In this document: in pieces, positions 8,406 through 17,708 of the stretch | Numbering within the stretch: the stretch's first letter is position 1 | Layout of the letters: each line of letters opens with the position of its first letter | From: a virus | Direction: 5' to 3' (one strand) | IMG/VR virus record: IMGVR_UViG_3300042934_000398 | Location: 35,444 to 99,443 of that record | Length of the DNA stretch: 64,000 nt | Notes under the pieces: generated by a model | Databases searched by the model: none | Seen by the model: only the letters and a program-made list of their open reading frames with translations | What the model was told of the DNA's origin: nothing | Program-made: the position numbers and the translations under genes

Positions 8406-8672
8406 ATGTGTACTGAGAAACAAAATGGTTATCAACCAACAAATAAAGTATCAGGATGTGTACCACCTTCAAATGGTTCAGTTTTTGATGTTAATTCAGA
8501 CGATAAGACATGTGACAATTGTATCAAATCTGACGTTTGTAATATAAAAGAAGATATAATCAAATCGACTGAAGATATCTTTAAAATTGTTAATAGTATA
8601 GAGGATAAAATAAAAGTTTCTATTTCTTGTAATAAGTTTGCAGCAAAAAATAAATATACAGGAATAAGATAA
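8406..8672 (+). CDS. Small Cys-containing protein
   Basis: 88 aa. The Cys pair CDNC and a later CN suggest metal binding, and the C-terminal half is helical. No family recognised. A strong promoter region follows at 8718. Confidence 0.6.
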   Translation: MCTEKQNGYQPTNKVSGCVPPSNGSVFDVNSDDKTCDNCIKSDVCNIKEDIIKSTEDIFKIVNSIEDKIKVSISCNKFAAKNKYTGIR

Positions 8673-8696
8673 AGTTTACTAATTTTCAAATTAAAT

Positions 8697-8750
8697 ACAA
8701 ATAATATCAAACAAGTATTGACAATATATAAATAATAATATACAATAAAC
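8697..8750 (+). promoter_or_regulatory. Strong sigma-A promoter with linker motifs
   Basis: TTGACA at 8718-8723, a 17-bp spacer and TACAAT at 8741-8746. The linker-like ACAAATAATATCAAACAAG lies directly upstream (8697-8715) and a second copy of the A/T motif overlaps the -10 region (8730-8745). The same upstream arrangement precedes the promoters at 25805 and 39061. Confidence 0.7.
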
Positions 8751-8792
8751 AAGTAGCAAGCGATTGGTTAGTTTTGGAAGGTGGTGAGAGAT

Positions 8793-9062
8793 ATAACAAG
8801 GAGCAGATTACCTACATATAAACAAATTGAAAAGATGATAGACGAAGAGATAATTAAGAATCCAATTTCAGATACAAATGGTATTAATCCTGTAGTATTT
8901 GAACCAAACAAAAAATATACTCACTTAATTAAACTTGATTATGAGAAGAAATTGGATAGCATTGAAATTATTAGTTCAGAAATAAGACGAGCAGTATTTG
9001 AAGAATATTTTAATGCATGTATCAAAGTAATAGGAGAAATGAATCAGTTAATAAAACATTAA
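8793..9062 (+). CDS. Small hypothetical protein, probable ATA start
   Basis: About 89 aa, helical, no recognised motif. The in-frame GTG codons at 8781 and 8784 are inside the ribosome-binding site AAGGTGGTGAG itself, so ATA 8793 (ATA ACA AGG AGC), six bases further on, is the better start. If GTG 8781 were used the protein would gain 4 residues. Confidence 0.55.
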   Translation: MTRSRLPTYKQIEKMIDEEIIKNPISDTNGINPVVFEPNKKYTHLIKLDYEKKLDSIEIISSEIRRAVFEEYFNACIKVIGEMNQLIKH

Positions 9063-9107
9063 ATATAAATAATAATAAACATATAAAAGAAAAGGAGAAT
9101 ACATATT

Positions 9108-9368
9108 ATGATTATTACAGTAACAAATCCATTCAAATCAATGTATATTGAAGATGCAGAAGGTTCTTTAAGAATTGATGAAGGTATGAAGATTAAATTC
9201 GTAGCAGAAACAGGTGAAGTAATTAGTGGTACATTAACTAAGATTTCTGGCAAAGGTGAGAAAACAAAATTACAGATTATTCCTTATGGAGCACAGAAAG
9301 AAGAAATTTGGGCATTGACTGTTATGCAAGAGTCATCACTAGGTATAGATGAGGATGTTTGTGATTGA
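9108..9368 (+). CDS. Small beta-rich phage protein
   Basis: 86 aa. It is mostly beta-strand forming, with 'GTLTKISGKGEKTKLQIIPYG' implying an SH3/KOW-like small barrel. It ends in TGA overlapping the TTG start of the homing endonuclease (TGATTGA), so the nuclease gene appears to have inserted at this gene's end. Linker motif at 9067. Confidence 0.65.
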   Translation: MIITVTNPFKSMYIEDAEGSLRIDEGMKIKFVAETGEVISGTLTKISGKGEKTKLQIIPYGAQKEEIWALTVMQESSLGIDEDVCD

Positions 9369-10780
9369 GAAAAACGTTCTTAGATGATTTACCTGTAAAT
9401 TATAAGGGAATAGATTGGACTCATTGTTTGGGATATGAAATTAATTTTATATATGACGATATAATAGGAATAATTAAAATTATTAAGTATAACAAAGATA
9501 AGCAAACTTTAATAGTAAAATACAAAGATAAAATAAAACTAATAAAATGTAATAGTTTAAAAAACGCTTATTTAGCAAATGTTATTGGAAAACAATCTAA
9601 ATGGTTTAAGCTTGAAATTAGTACAAAAATCAAAGATAACAAGCGTAATTTAACTATATTAGATCAAGAATATCGCCGAGATAGTAAAGAACGGAAATGG
9701 AAATGGTATAGATATAAGTGCAATGTATGTGGTTGGGATAATGGATGGATTGAAGAAAATCGTTTATTATCAGGAAAAGGATGTTCATGTTGCGATGGCA
9801 AGACTGTTGTTGAAGGAATTAATGACATCCCAACTACTGCTCCATGGATGATTCCATATTTCAAATGTGGTTATGATGAAGCGAAGTTATATACACGTCG
9901 ATCACAGCAAAGAATATATCCTATTTGTCCTGATTGTGGAAGAGTAAAACAAAATAGTATACAAATATATTCGATTTATGAAAATCATTCAATAGGATGC
10001 ATCTGTAGAGATGGTATATCATATCCAAATAAATTAATTTATTATGTTATAGAACAATGCAAAAATCAATTTTATTCTTATGTAAGAGAATATAGTCCAG
10101 AATGGGCGATGGGTAAATTTTATGATTTATACTTAAAAACATTAGATAATAAAGAATATATTATTGAAATGGATGGTGCTATAGGTCATGGTAATAAAAT
10201 ATTACCTAATTCAGAGATTACATTACAAGAAAGCATAGAAATAGATAATTTAAAAAATAGCTTAGCCAATGAACATAAAATTGATATAATCAGAGTTGAT
10301 TGTATACAAAGTGATTTAGAATACATAAAAAATAATATTTTAAATAGTAGAATTAATAATATCCTAGATTTATCAAGTGTTAATTGGAAACAATGTGATG
10401 AAATGGCAACAAAAAGTTTGGTTAAAATAGTATGTAATATTTACAGTAAAAACACATTATTATCGACGGCAGATATTTCAGATATGGTAGGTATTCATCA
10501 AAGCACTGTGAGAGTATATTTGATTAAAGGTACAAAATTTGGTTGGTGCAAATATAATCCTGAAGAAGTCACAAATAAAAATCACATAAAAATTTGGGAT
10601 AATAATCGTAAAAAAGTTATATGCACAACAACAAATAAAAAATTTAATTCAATAATAGAAGCGTCAAAATATTATGGATTAAAATCTTCATCTGGCATAG
10701 GTGAATGTTGTAATAAAAAAATAAAGTCAGCTGGAAAATTGCCTGACGGAACAAAGCTACAATGGGAATATATTAGATAA
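9365..10780 (+). CDS. Homing endonuclease, zinc ribbons + Vsr/EDxHD-like + NUMOD1
   Basis: 471 aa. Two zinc ribbons (CNVCGW...CSCC and CPDCGR...CIC) come first. A PD-(D/E)XK/Vsr-like catalytic region follows (PNKLIYYVIEQ... KFYDLYL... YIIEMDGAIGHG, about residues 220-280). Next is a helix-turn-helix-like segment (TADISDMVGIHQSTVRVYL). The C-terminus is a NUMOD1 DNA-binding repeat (VICTTTNKKFNSIIEASKYYG, then AGKLPDG). The order fits the EDxHD homing endonucleases known from Bacillus phages (I-Bth0305I type). It starts at TTG overlapping the upstream TGA stop, with GAGGATG as a weak ribosome-binding site, so expression is probably low and coupled. Confidence 0.8.
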   Translation: MRKTFLDDLPVNYKGIDWTHCLGYEINFIYDDIIGIIKIIKYNKDKQTLIVKYKDKIKLIKCNSLKNAYLANVIGKQSKWFKLEISTKIKDNKRNLTILDQEYRRDSKERKWKWYRYKCNVCGWDNGWIEENRLLSGKGCSCCDGKTVVEGINDIPTTAPWMIPYFKCGYDEAKLYTRRSQQRIYPICPDCGRVKQNSIQIYSIYENHSIGCICRDGISYPNKLIYYVIEQCKNQFYSYVREYSPEWAMGKFYDLYLKTLDNKEYIIEMDGAIGHGNKILPNSEITLQESIEIDNLKNSLANEHKIDIIRVDCIQSDLEYIKNNILNSRINNILDLSSVNWKQCDEMATKSLVKIVCNIYSKNTLLSTADISDMVGIHQSTVRVYLIKGTKFGWCKYNPEEVTNKNHIKIWDNNRKKVICTTTNKKFNSIIEASKYYGLKSSSGIGECCNKKIKSAGKLPDGTKLQWEYIR

Positions 10781-10824
10781 GCAGACCAATGATGCTTTTT
10801 ATTGGGATTTAGGAGGTGAGACAA

Positions 10825-11265
10825 ATGAAATTAAAGGATAAAATTAGGCATAAACTAATAAAGTTTCTATTGATAGACGAGGTAGAAAAAAATTGTATTG
10901 AAGAAACTAAAAACGTCAAAAGAGAATTAGATAAAGAAATACTTCATTTAAATAGTGGATGCGATAATTTATTTCAGTCTATAAGGCAAATAGATGCAAA
11001 TGTTAAAAATAATAAAGAATCAATAGATATATTACATAATACAATCAGAAATGTAGTTTCGGTAGGAGCAGATGTAATTCCATATGAAAATAATAGAAGT
11101 TGGGCGGTAGTTTGTATAGAAGGAAATTATAATCTTGTCAAATTTATTGATTTACATGGTGCAGACTATAGGCAGATTTTAAACTTTCTCAAACAATATG
11201 AAGGTTCAAGAATGGTTGTTGATGCACCTAACCCAAGATATTTTGAGAGTATGTTTAAGTTTTGA
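10825..11265 (+). CDS. Coiled-coil hypothetical protein
   Basis: 146 aa; residues about 25-80 form a coiled coil and the C-terminal half is globular. AGGAGGTGAG precedes ATG 10825; the earlier GTG at 10816 is part of that site. The frame ends TGA immediately followed in frame by TAA. Confidence 0.65.
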   Translation: MKLKDKIRHKLIKFLLIDEVEKNCIEETKNVKRELDKEILHLNSGCDNLFQSIRQIDANVKNNKESIDILHNTIRNVVSVGADVIPYENNRSWAVVCIEGNYNLVKFIDLHGADYRQILNFLKQYEGSRMVVDAPNPRYFESMFKF

Positions 11266-11315
11266 TAAAAGTTGTATTTTATTGTAAATAATATAAATCA
11301 TAGGAGGTGAAATAA

Positions 11316-11543
11316 ATGAGTAATAGTAGTTCAAAAAGTAGTAGTGGAATGGGAGTATTGGGAGTATTGCAGATAGTATTTATTGTTTTAAAGTTATGTG
11401 GAGTTATTAAATGGTCATGGTTAACTGTATTTATTCCGCTTTGGATTGAATTAGCTTTAGTAGCAATTGTATTAATTATTATTGCAATAGCTGGTAAATC
11501 AGTTGGTGGAAGGAAGAATAGGAGCAATAAAATCAAATGGTAG
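11316..11543 (+). CDS. Small membrane protein, copy 1
   Basis: 75 aa with a Ser/Lys N-terminus and two hydrophobic segments (about residues 14-32 and 40-62) around a conserved GVIKWSW turn, then a basic tail. The gene at 11743 is a paralogue (GVISWSW). Small phage membrane proteins with this G-V-I-x-W-S-W signature are common; the function is unknown. Confidence 0.7.
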   Translation: MSNSSSKSSSGMGVLGVLQIVFIVLKLCGVIKWSWLTVFIPLWIELALVAIVLIIIAIAGKSVGGRKNRSNKIKW

Positions 11544-11725
11544 AATACATAGTTAAGAGTCAATTAAATCAATCACAATCAAACTTAGTAGATGCATTTA
11601 AATTAGAATGTTCTGCTTCTGATATTAAGCAAAATAAAGAAGCTAAAAGGCTTGCGAGATATATCAATAAGCATGGTAAAAGAACTGATAGGATTTGTAA
11701 CATGATATCTAAGTTATGTAAATAA
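11537..11725 (+). CDS. Small basic hypothetical protein
   Basis: 62 aa, basic, helical. The ATG overlaps the last codons of the upstream membrane protein (AAATGGTAG), indicating translational coupling. No ribosome-binding site better than AGGAGCAATAAAA. Confidence 0.6.
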   Translation: MVEYIVKSQLNQSQSNLVDAFKLECSASDIKQNKEAKRLARYINKHGKRTDRICNMISKLCK

Positions 11726-11742
11726 AATTTGGAGGAATTAAG

Positions 11743-11943
11743 ATGGGCATTTGTGAAGTGCTAACAATTATTTTTGTGATCTGTAAGTTATTAGGTGTTA
11801 TTTCTTGGTCATGGTTTTTAGTATTATTACCGGAGATTATTGCAGTGGTGTTGTATGTTTTGATTTTTGTATTTCAAGTATCAATATTTAAGAAAGCTAC
11901 AAAGAATTTTGATAAATTCGATGACAAATTTTTTAAGTTCTAA
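11743..11943 (+). CDS. Small membrane protein, copy 2
   Basis: 66 aa; two transmembrane segments around GVISWSWF, a paralogue of the protein at 11316, separated from it by one small gene. It ends in a charged, Phe-rich cytoplasmic tail. Confidence 0.7.
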   Translation: MGICEVLTIIFVICKLLGVISWSWFLVLLPEIIAVVLYVLIFVFQVSIFKKATKNFDKFDDKFFKF

Positions 11944-12158
11944 TTAAGGAGAGAGATGATATGTTTAGGATTAACAGTCCACCTAATTACAAATAATAAT
12001 AGACAACATATGGTGTATTGCAAGTAATCAACAACAATATATAGACGATAAAAGCACATCAATTCGGGGTTTTATTCGGTATTTATAACCACATAAATAG
12101 ATAATAATAAACAAGGCAACTATTAAAAATTATAATACATAATAAGGAGAAATAAAAT
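11944..12158 (+). other. Leader region of the replication operon
   Basis: No gene of normal size. An 11-codon frame (11961-11996) has a good AAGGAGAG site and may be a leader peptide. Two copies of the A/T linker motif (11991-12006 and 12099-12115) bracket about 90 bp holding a possible promoter (TTGCAA, 16 bp, TATAGA) and a short TATTTAT/ATAAATA hairpin. The promoter call is weak. Confidence 0.4.
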
Positions 12159-13352
12159 ATGGCAAAGTATGAACGCAAGAAATTAGAAAAGAAAAATTGG
12201 ACAGCAAATTTCGCATTAATCGGAGAAGCAAAAGTTAATGATTTTACATTTAAGATTGATGAAAAATCAGAAAAGTCTGATTGGGTTTACAATGTATTGA
12301 ATCTCGGTGTTGACTGTGGAGAAAAACATGGTGTAGTTTACACAGAGTTGATGGGGGGATATGGTTCTGAGAGAGACAATATTCTATATGTGCATGGAAA
12401 AAAAGAAGATGGAAAAGATGATTTTGATAACAGATTTACTATTGATTGGGATGATCGTTTTGATGAAAGTGTGTTATCTGAAATCGGAGAAATGTGTTTC
12501 TTAACTGTAGGACTTGAAAAAGATAAGAAAGATAAAACATTCTACAAGAAATTCTTATCTCCATATGATGCAATTGCATATATAAAAGAAAACCTACAAG
12601 AAGGAACAGTGTTAAATGTTAAAGGTAATTTAAAATATCAGTTATATAACGATAATGTAACTGTTAAGAAAGAAATTACAAGTATTGTACTTTCAGGAGC
12701 AGAAGATTCAAGTAAGTATCGTGCTAAATTTACACAAACTCTTCTATTAACAAAAGATAGTCTTGACAAACCAGACAAAGATAAAGGTGTATTACCTGTA
12801 TATGCAAAGGTTCTTGAGTATGTTAAAGATTACAAAGGCAAGGAAGTAAAACAGTTTATTCCTATCACTAGATTATTTGAATATGAAGTTGACTTAACAA
12901 AAAGAGAACTTGTTGAAAAAGTCGTAGCTAAATTATTCAAAGTAAAAAAAGGTGTTACAGAGATTACATTCGAAGGAGATTTCGTTGAGGGTGGTGCTGT
13001 GGTAACTGCGACAGAAGATGATTTGCCACAGGATATTAAGGATTTGATTGAAATTGGAGCATACACACTTGAAGAAGCACTTGCAAAATGTACTGTAGGT
13101 GGTGGCAAAGAAAGACGAATGATTCTTAGAAAACCTGTATTCAAGATGGTTGGCGAAGAAGGCAAGGAAGTTCCTGTTGTACAAAAAACAGAAGAGAAAT
13201 ATGCAGAAGAAGATTTAATTCTTGATTTTATGATTGAGTTTGGCGAGGAAGAAGAAGCAGAAGAAGATCAAGATGATAACAATGAAGACGATGCAGAAAA
13301 TGTTGAAGAAACTTCTACAGAAGAAGATAATTCTTGGTTGGATAATCTATAA
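12159..13352 (+). CDS. Putative ssDNA-binding protein with acidic C-tail
   Basis: 397 aa. Beta-rich throughout, with patterns consistent with OB folds (e.g. GTVLNVKGNLKYQLYNDN). The C-terminal about 50 residues are intensely acidic and end in SWLDNL, resembling the acidic protein-interaction tip of single-stranded DNA-binding proteins. It is the first gene of the replication block, just upstream of a Sak4-like ATPase. The SSB role is inferred from tail and context, not from a recognised family signature. Confidence 0.6.
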   Translation: MAKYERKKLEKKNWTANFALIGEAKVNDFTFKIDEKSEKSDWVYNVLNLGVDCGEKHGVVYTELMGGYGSERDNILYVHGKKEDGKDDFDNRFTIDWDDRFDESVLSEIGEMCFLTVGLEKDKKDKTFYKKFLSPYDAIAYIKENLQEGTVLNVKGNLKYQLYNDNVTVKKEITSIVLSGAEDSSKYRAKFTQTLLLTKDSLDKPDKDKGVLPVYAKVLEYVKDYKGKEVKQFIPITRLFEYEVDLTKRELVEKVVAKLFKVKKGVTEITFEGDFVEGGAVVTATEDDLPQDIKDLIEIGAYTLEEALAKCTVGGGKERRMILRKPVFKMVGEEGKEVPVVQKTEEKYAEEDLILDFMIEFGEEEEAEEDQDDNNEDDAENVEETSTEEDNSWLDNL

Positions 13353-13353
13353 A

Positions 13354-13410
13354 AAATAATAATATACACAAAACTATTAACTTGCTACTGTCTGAAATAT
13401 GGCAGTAGCA
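13354..13410 (+). promoter_or_regulatory. Linker motif plus hairpin
   Basis: AAATAATAATATACACA at 13354-13370 is followed by a hairpin, TGCTACTG (13383-13390) paired with CAGTAGCA (13403-13410), 28 nt before the next ATG. There is no T-run, so it is more likely an mRNA-processing or stability element than a terminator. Confidence 0.5.
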
Positions 13411-13438
13411 TACAACATGAATATAAGGAGATTATTGA

Positions 13439-14551
13439 ATGGGAAAATACGGAAAAAAGAATCATGTTAAACTAGATCCATTAGCTTATAACTTATGCCT
13501 TCTTGGAGAATCAAAAGTTGGAAAAACTACACTTATTAAAGAAGTATGTGAAAAGTTGGCAGGAGATGATGGATACTTATTTTTAGAATGTTTCCACGAA
13601 GCAGGTGCAGACGCAATTGAAGGAATTAATTATGAAGATGTTCCTGATTGGGAGTATTTTGAGGAAATTTGTGAAGACATTATTGATAACAAGACTAAAG
13701 ATTATGCAGAATTAAAAACAGTTGTCATTGATACATACGATCAATTAATTACTCTAGCAGAACAGGAGTCAATTAGATTGTGGAATAGAGACAATCCCGA
13801 CAAAAGAGCAGATAGTATTAATGCTGCATGGGGAGGTTTTGGTAAAGGAGAAAAGAAAGCAATTGAACTTATGTTTAATAAGTTTGCCGAGTTAAGGAGA
13901 GTTGGGGTTGCAACAATTATTATTGGTCACGTAAAAACAAAAGATGTTACAGATGTTGTTAGTGGTGAAACATATCAGACACTTACAAGTGATCAACAAC
14001 AGAATTATTTCAACGCTTTAAAGAAAAATCTTCACTTCTTGGGACTTGCATACATAGATAGAACTATCATAAAAGAAAAAACTGGAAAGAAAAATATTGT
14101 TACAAAGAAAGAAGAAACTGTAAGTAAAGTACAGGAAGAAACAAGGAAAATTAAGTTTAGAGATGATAATTTCTGTGTAGATAGTGGTTCAAGATTTGCT
14201 GAAATTGTTTCTGAAATTGATTTGAATGCAGATCAATTTATTAAGGCGATTACTGACGCAATTAAAGCAGAACAGTCTAAGTCTGGCAAAACATTAGAAC
14301 AGACCAAAGAAGAACAGGCAAAAGAAGAGGCTGATAAGATAAAATCTATTGCTAAAGCAGAAGAAGATAACAAATCAAAAAAAGCTTTAAACGAAAAAAT
14401 TGCTATGATTACTGAATATATCAAAGAGAATAAGTCAGATATGAGCTTAATTAAACCTATTTTAGAGTTAAGCAAAGAGTTGGGTTATTCAAAACCAACA
14501 GATATTACCGATGTTGATGATGCAGATAAAGTATTAGAACTCATCAAATAA
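13439..14551 (+). CDS. Sak4-like RecA-fold ATPase
   Basis: 370 aa. Walker A is GESKVGKTT (near residue 24); a Walker B-like strand is TVVIDTYDQL; a sensor-like strand is TIIIGHVKTKD. This arrangement is that of AAA_24/Sak4 phage recombination ATPases, which cooperate with an SSB-like partner in annealing or strand exchange. The C-terminal third is a lysine/glutamate-rich helical extension. It lies directly behind the putative SSB, the usual neighbourhood for Sak4. Confidence 0.8.
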   Translation: MGKYGKKNHVKLDPLAYNLCLLGESKVGKTTLIKEVCEKLAGDDGYLFLECFHEAGADAIEGINYEDVPDWEYFEEICEDIIDNKTKDYAELKTVVIDTYDQLITLAEQESIRLWNRDNPDKRADSINAAWGGFGKGEKKAIELMFNKFAELRRVGVATIIIGHVKTKDVTDVVSGETYQTLTSDQQQNYFNALKKNLHFLGLAYIDRTIIKEKTGKKNIVTKKEETVSKVQEETRKIKFRDDNFCVDSGSRFAEIVSEIDLNADQFIKAITDAIKAEQSKSGKTLEQTKEEQAKEEADKIKSIAKAEEDNKSKKALNEKIAMITEYIKENKSDMSLIKPILELSKELGYSKPTDITDVDDADKVLELIK

Positions 14552-14570
14552 CTAGTTTGAATTAGAAATA

Positions 14571-14591
14571 GGGAGTGTTTATTGCACTCCC
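14571..14591 (+). other. Hairpin before 14615 gene
   Basis: GGGAGTG paired with CACTCCC around a 7-nt loop, followed by TTAATATT. Located between the Sak4-like gene and the ribosome-binding site AAAGGTGGTGA. It could be a weak terminator or an RNA-stability hairpin. Confidence 0.5.
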
Positions 14592-14614
14592 TTAATATTA
14601 AAGGTGGTGAATTT

Positions 14615-15070
14615 ATGGCAAAAATGACAAAGGAAGAATTAAAACAATGGGATGATTTATATTGGTATGTAAAAAAAGAGATAATGCTATATGATGAAAA
14701 TCAGGCATTACCAAACAATATTGTATTAAGGTTAAAAGGACTGACGCAAGGTAAATTAATAGCAAATAATAAAACAGAAAACAAAGCTAAATATACATAT
14801 GAAACAATTTTATATACATTCAAAATATGTAAAACAACAATTATGAGTGCATTATATGGTAAAACATTTAAAAATGAAATGAGTAAATTTATATATATCG
14901 CAGCAATAGTAGAAAACAATATTAACGATGTTTATATGAGAATTAGCAATGCTAAGAAATCACAAGAAAAAACAGAAGTAATTAACATAGATACTGTTTG
15001 TCATGAATGTGCTGAATACACAAGAAAGACAGATGATAAGGTAAATAAAAAATTAGAGGGGTTATGGTGA
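14615..15070 (+). CDS. Hypothetical replication-operon protein
   Basis: 151 aa, largely helical with a CHEC near the C-terminus. It ends TGG-TGA overlapping the ribosome-binding region of the helicase gene, 1 nt before its ATG. No family recognised. Its position between recombinase and helicase suggests a replication accessory protein. Confidence 0.65.
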   Translation: MAKMTKEELKQWDDLYWYVKKEIMLYDENQALPNNIVLRLKGLTQGKLIANNKTENKAKYTYETILYTFKICKTTIMSALYGKTFKNEMSKFIYIAAIVENNINDVYMRISNAKKSQEKTEVINIDTVCHECAEYTRKTDDKVNKKLEGLW

Positions 15071-15071
15071 T

Positions 15072-16571
15072 ATGGCGACAAATAAAAGTATAAAATTGAC
15101 ACCATTCCAAGAGGAATTGGTTGCAACTTTAAAAAAAGTGAATGAATTTAAAGAGGCTTGTGAAGCCAATGTTGTTGCTATTTTATATAAACAACCTGAA
15201 TTAATATATGAAACAAATTTAAAGTTGGATGATTTTAATAGTAATGTATGGAGAGTTTATTTCACAATAGCCAATGATTTAATTCAAGTTGAGGATAAAA
15301 AGATTTTAGACGAGATTACAGTTGGTCTATACCTTGAGAAGCACTCAAAATTAAGTAAACAATATGATGAGTATAATGGGTATGAAACAATTTCAAAAGC
15401 TGGTTCATATGTAAAGGTTGAAAATTTTGATGGATATATTAAGGATTTAAAAAAATGGAATAAAGTCATTCAGTTAGCTAAGTGGGGTTTTCCAGTAAAG
15501 GATAGATTGAGTGATTATTGCGATATGAAAGCTGAAGATATCTATAACGAATTTGAAACATTTATTAATCATATGTTTATGGACGTTGAAGGAGAAGTTA
15601 AAAGTTATAATGCTTTTGATGGATTACATGAGTTAATAGATGAGCTTGATAAGGGTGCAGGTATTGGATTGCCATTACATAATTGTGAAATACTTAATAA
15701 GGAAATAGGTGGTTTAAATCCAAACGGAAACATATATGGTCTAGGTGCTAACTCTGGAATAGGTAAATCAACAACTGCAATTAACTATATTTTCCCATCA
15801 ATAATTAAATACGACGAAAAAATAGTTATGATGATCAATGAAGAAGATCAAACAAAAGTACAAAAAGAGTTATTAATATGGGTAGCAAACAATATTTTCA
15901 AAGAAGAATTGCATAAATACATATTAAGAGATGGAAAATTTAGTGAAGAAACAAAAAAATTACTTAGAAAATGTGCTGATTGGTTGGCAGAAAAAAAAGA
16001 CAATAAGAATATTACAGTTATACCTCTTGAAAGATATTCAGCTAAAACTGCAATTAAGATTATTAAGAAGTACAGTGGTTTAGGATGTAAGTATTTTATA
16101 CTTGATACTCTAAAAGAAAGTTGTGATGCTAAATCAGACGAAATATTTAAATCCATGATGCGTGATACAGTGGAATTATATGATGTTGTAAAACCTTCAG
16201 CAAAAAATGTATGCCTATTTATGACATATCAGTTAGGAAAGGCAAGTATTAAACAAAGATATTTAACTAACAATGAAATAGGACAGGCAAAGTCTATTGT
16301 CGATGTAATGTCTGTAAATCTTATGATGAGAAAACCTTTTGATGATGAGTATGCAGGTGGAAAACGTGAAATAGTGGGATATAAGTTAGAAGGAAAGAAT
16401 GGCAAAAGTAGAATACCATTTAAGCTAGACAGAGAGAAACATTATATGATTATGTTTATTCCTAAGAACAGATTTGGACAGACAGACGCATTTCAAATTA
16501 TTAGTGAATATAACTTATCAACAAATGTTTATAAAGATATTGGTATTACAAATATAGTACAAGACTTCTAA
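15072..16571 (+). CDS. DnaB-like replicative helicase
   Basis: 499 aa. The N-terminal about 170 residues are helical. The RecA-like C-terminal domain carries Walker A GANSGIGKSTT (near residue 225), a following MMINEED strand, and Walker B-like YFILDTLKE. This is the DnaB/gp41 type ring helicase that unwinds the fork 5'-3'. The primase gene follows 40 nt later, the classic helicase-primase pair. The lysine/loop regions near the C-terminus (GKNGKSRIPF) fit DnaB DNA-binding loops. Confidence 0.85.
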   Translation: MATNKSIKLTPFQEELVATLKKVNEFKEACEANVVAILYKQPELIYETNLKLDDFNSNVWRVYFTIANDLIQVEDKKILDEITVGLYLEKHSKLSKQYDEYNGYETISKAGSYVKVENFDGYIKDLKKWNKVIQLAKWGFPVKDRLSDYCDMKAEDIYNEFETFINHMFMDVEGEVKSYNAFDGLHELIDELDKGAGIGLPLHNCEILNKEIGGLNPNGNIYGLGANSGIGKSTTAINYIFPSIIKYDEKIVMMINEEDQTKVQKELLIWVANNIFKEELHKYILRDGKFSEETKKLLRKCADWLAEKKDNKNITVIPLERYSAKTAIKIIKKYSGLGCKYFILDTLKESCDAKSDEIFKSMMRDTVELYDVVKPSAKNVCLFMTYQLGKASIKQRYLTNNEIGQAKSIVDVMSVNLMMRKPFDDEYAGGKREIVGYKLEGKNGKSRIPFKLDREKHYMIMFIPKNRFGQTDAFQIISEYNLSTNVYKDIGITNIVQDF

Positions 16572-16610
16572 TAATAAATAATAATAAACAATGGAAAGGA
16601 TGATATTTAC

Positions 16611-17708
16611 TTGGATGTTGTAAGTTTAAAAGAATACATATACAAAGAAAACAAAATTGAATACATATTAGAACAGATTGGATGTCATTCGATTAAATAT
16701 CATCCTAATAAAGAGTATTTTTCATGTGGAAACATTAGTAATAAAGATGGCGATGGAGATAATATCAATGCAATTAATATTAAAAACAACATGTATTTAA
16801 ATTGCGTTAATTATACAAGAAAAAAACATTTTGATGATAAATCTGATTTGATTACATTAATACAATACAACAAAGATTTATCATTTAAAAAGGCTATGAG
16901 ATATACACATAATTTATTAGGATTGCAATTTACATATAAAAAAGAAGAAGAAAAGAAAAAGGATGTTTTTGATCCACTTGCAGTATTTAAGAAAGTTAAA
17001 AAATACAGAAAGCAAAACAATGTATCAGATATAGAAGTGTTAGATGATGAGATACTAGAAGATTATACACCATGTATTCATGTTAATTGGGTTAAGGAAG
17101 GAATTACTCAATATACAGTAAACAAGTTTCAATTAGGATATAGCTTTAGAAGACAGAGAGTTATAATCCCTGTTAGGTATTGGCTTACTGGCGAATTAAT
17201 TGGTATCACTGGAAGAACTATGGTAGAAAACTATGATGAATTTGATATACCAAAATATTTTGCTATTAAGCCATATACAAAAACTATTAATCTGTATGGA
17301 TTGTATGAAAACTATGAAACTATTGAAAAGGCTGGATATGCGATAATTTGGGAGTCTGAGAAATCGGTTTTAAAACGTCATAGTTTGTTGGATGGTACTG
17401 GTGTTGCAGTTGGTTGTCATGATATTTCTGATGAACAAGTAAGAATACTATTAGGATTAAATATTAGTGAGATAATTATAAGCTTTGATAAAGGTATAGA
17501 TATAGATTATATAAGACATTGTTGTGAAAAGTTTTATCACTTACGAAAGGTAAGTTATATATATGATAAATGGGATTTATTAGAAGACAAAGAAGCTCCT
17601 GCCGACAAGCCAAATAAGATATATGAGTTTTTATTTAAGTATAGGACAGTCTATGATGAATTTGAACATAAAGAATATTTGAAATCACTAGAAAGGAAGA
17701 TTAAATGA
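16611..17708 (+). CDS. DnaG-like DNA primase
   Basis: 365 aa. The N-terminal zinc module (H..YFSCGN...LNCVNY) is a CHC2-like finger. The TOPRIM domain shows AIIWESEKSV (catalytic Glu) and IISFDKGID (DxxxD). It makes RNA primers with the helicase upstream. Start TTG 16611 follows AAAGGATGAT. The 3' end overlaps the next gene (AAATGAG). The shorter length than cellular DnaG (no C-terminal helicase-binding domain) is usual in phages. Confidence 0.8.
   Translation: MDVVSLKEYIYKENKIEYILEQIGCHSIKYHPNKEYFSCGNISNKDGDGDNINAINIKNNMYLNCVNYTRKKHFDDKSDLITLIQYNKDLSFKKAMRYTHNLLGLQFTYKKEEEKKKDVFDPLAVFKKVKKYRKQNNVSDIEVLDDEILEDYTPCIHVNWVKEGITQYTVNKFQLGYSFRRQRVIIPVRYWLTGELIGITGRTMVENYDEFDIPKYFAIKPYTKTINLYGLYENYETIEKAGYAIIWESEKSVLKRHSLLDGTGVAVGCHDISDEQVRILLGLNISEIIISFDKGIDIDYIRHCCEKFYHLRKVSYIYDKWDLLEDKEAPADKPNKIYEFLFKYRTVYDEFEHKEYLKSLERKIK

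Noticed and set aside
12830-13184. Long - strand frames opposite the SSB-like gene
   Set aside because: They mirror codon structure of the + strand gene, lack ribosome-binding sites and overlap each other.
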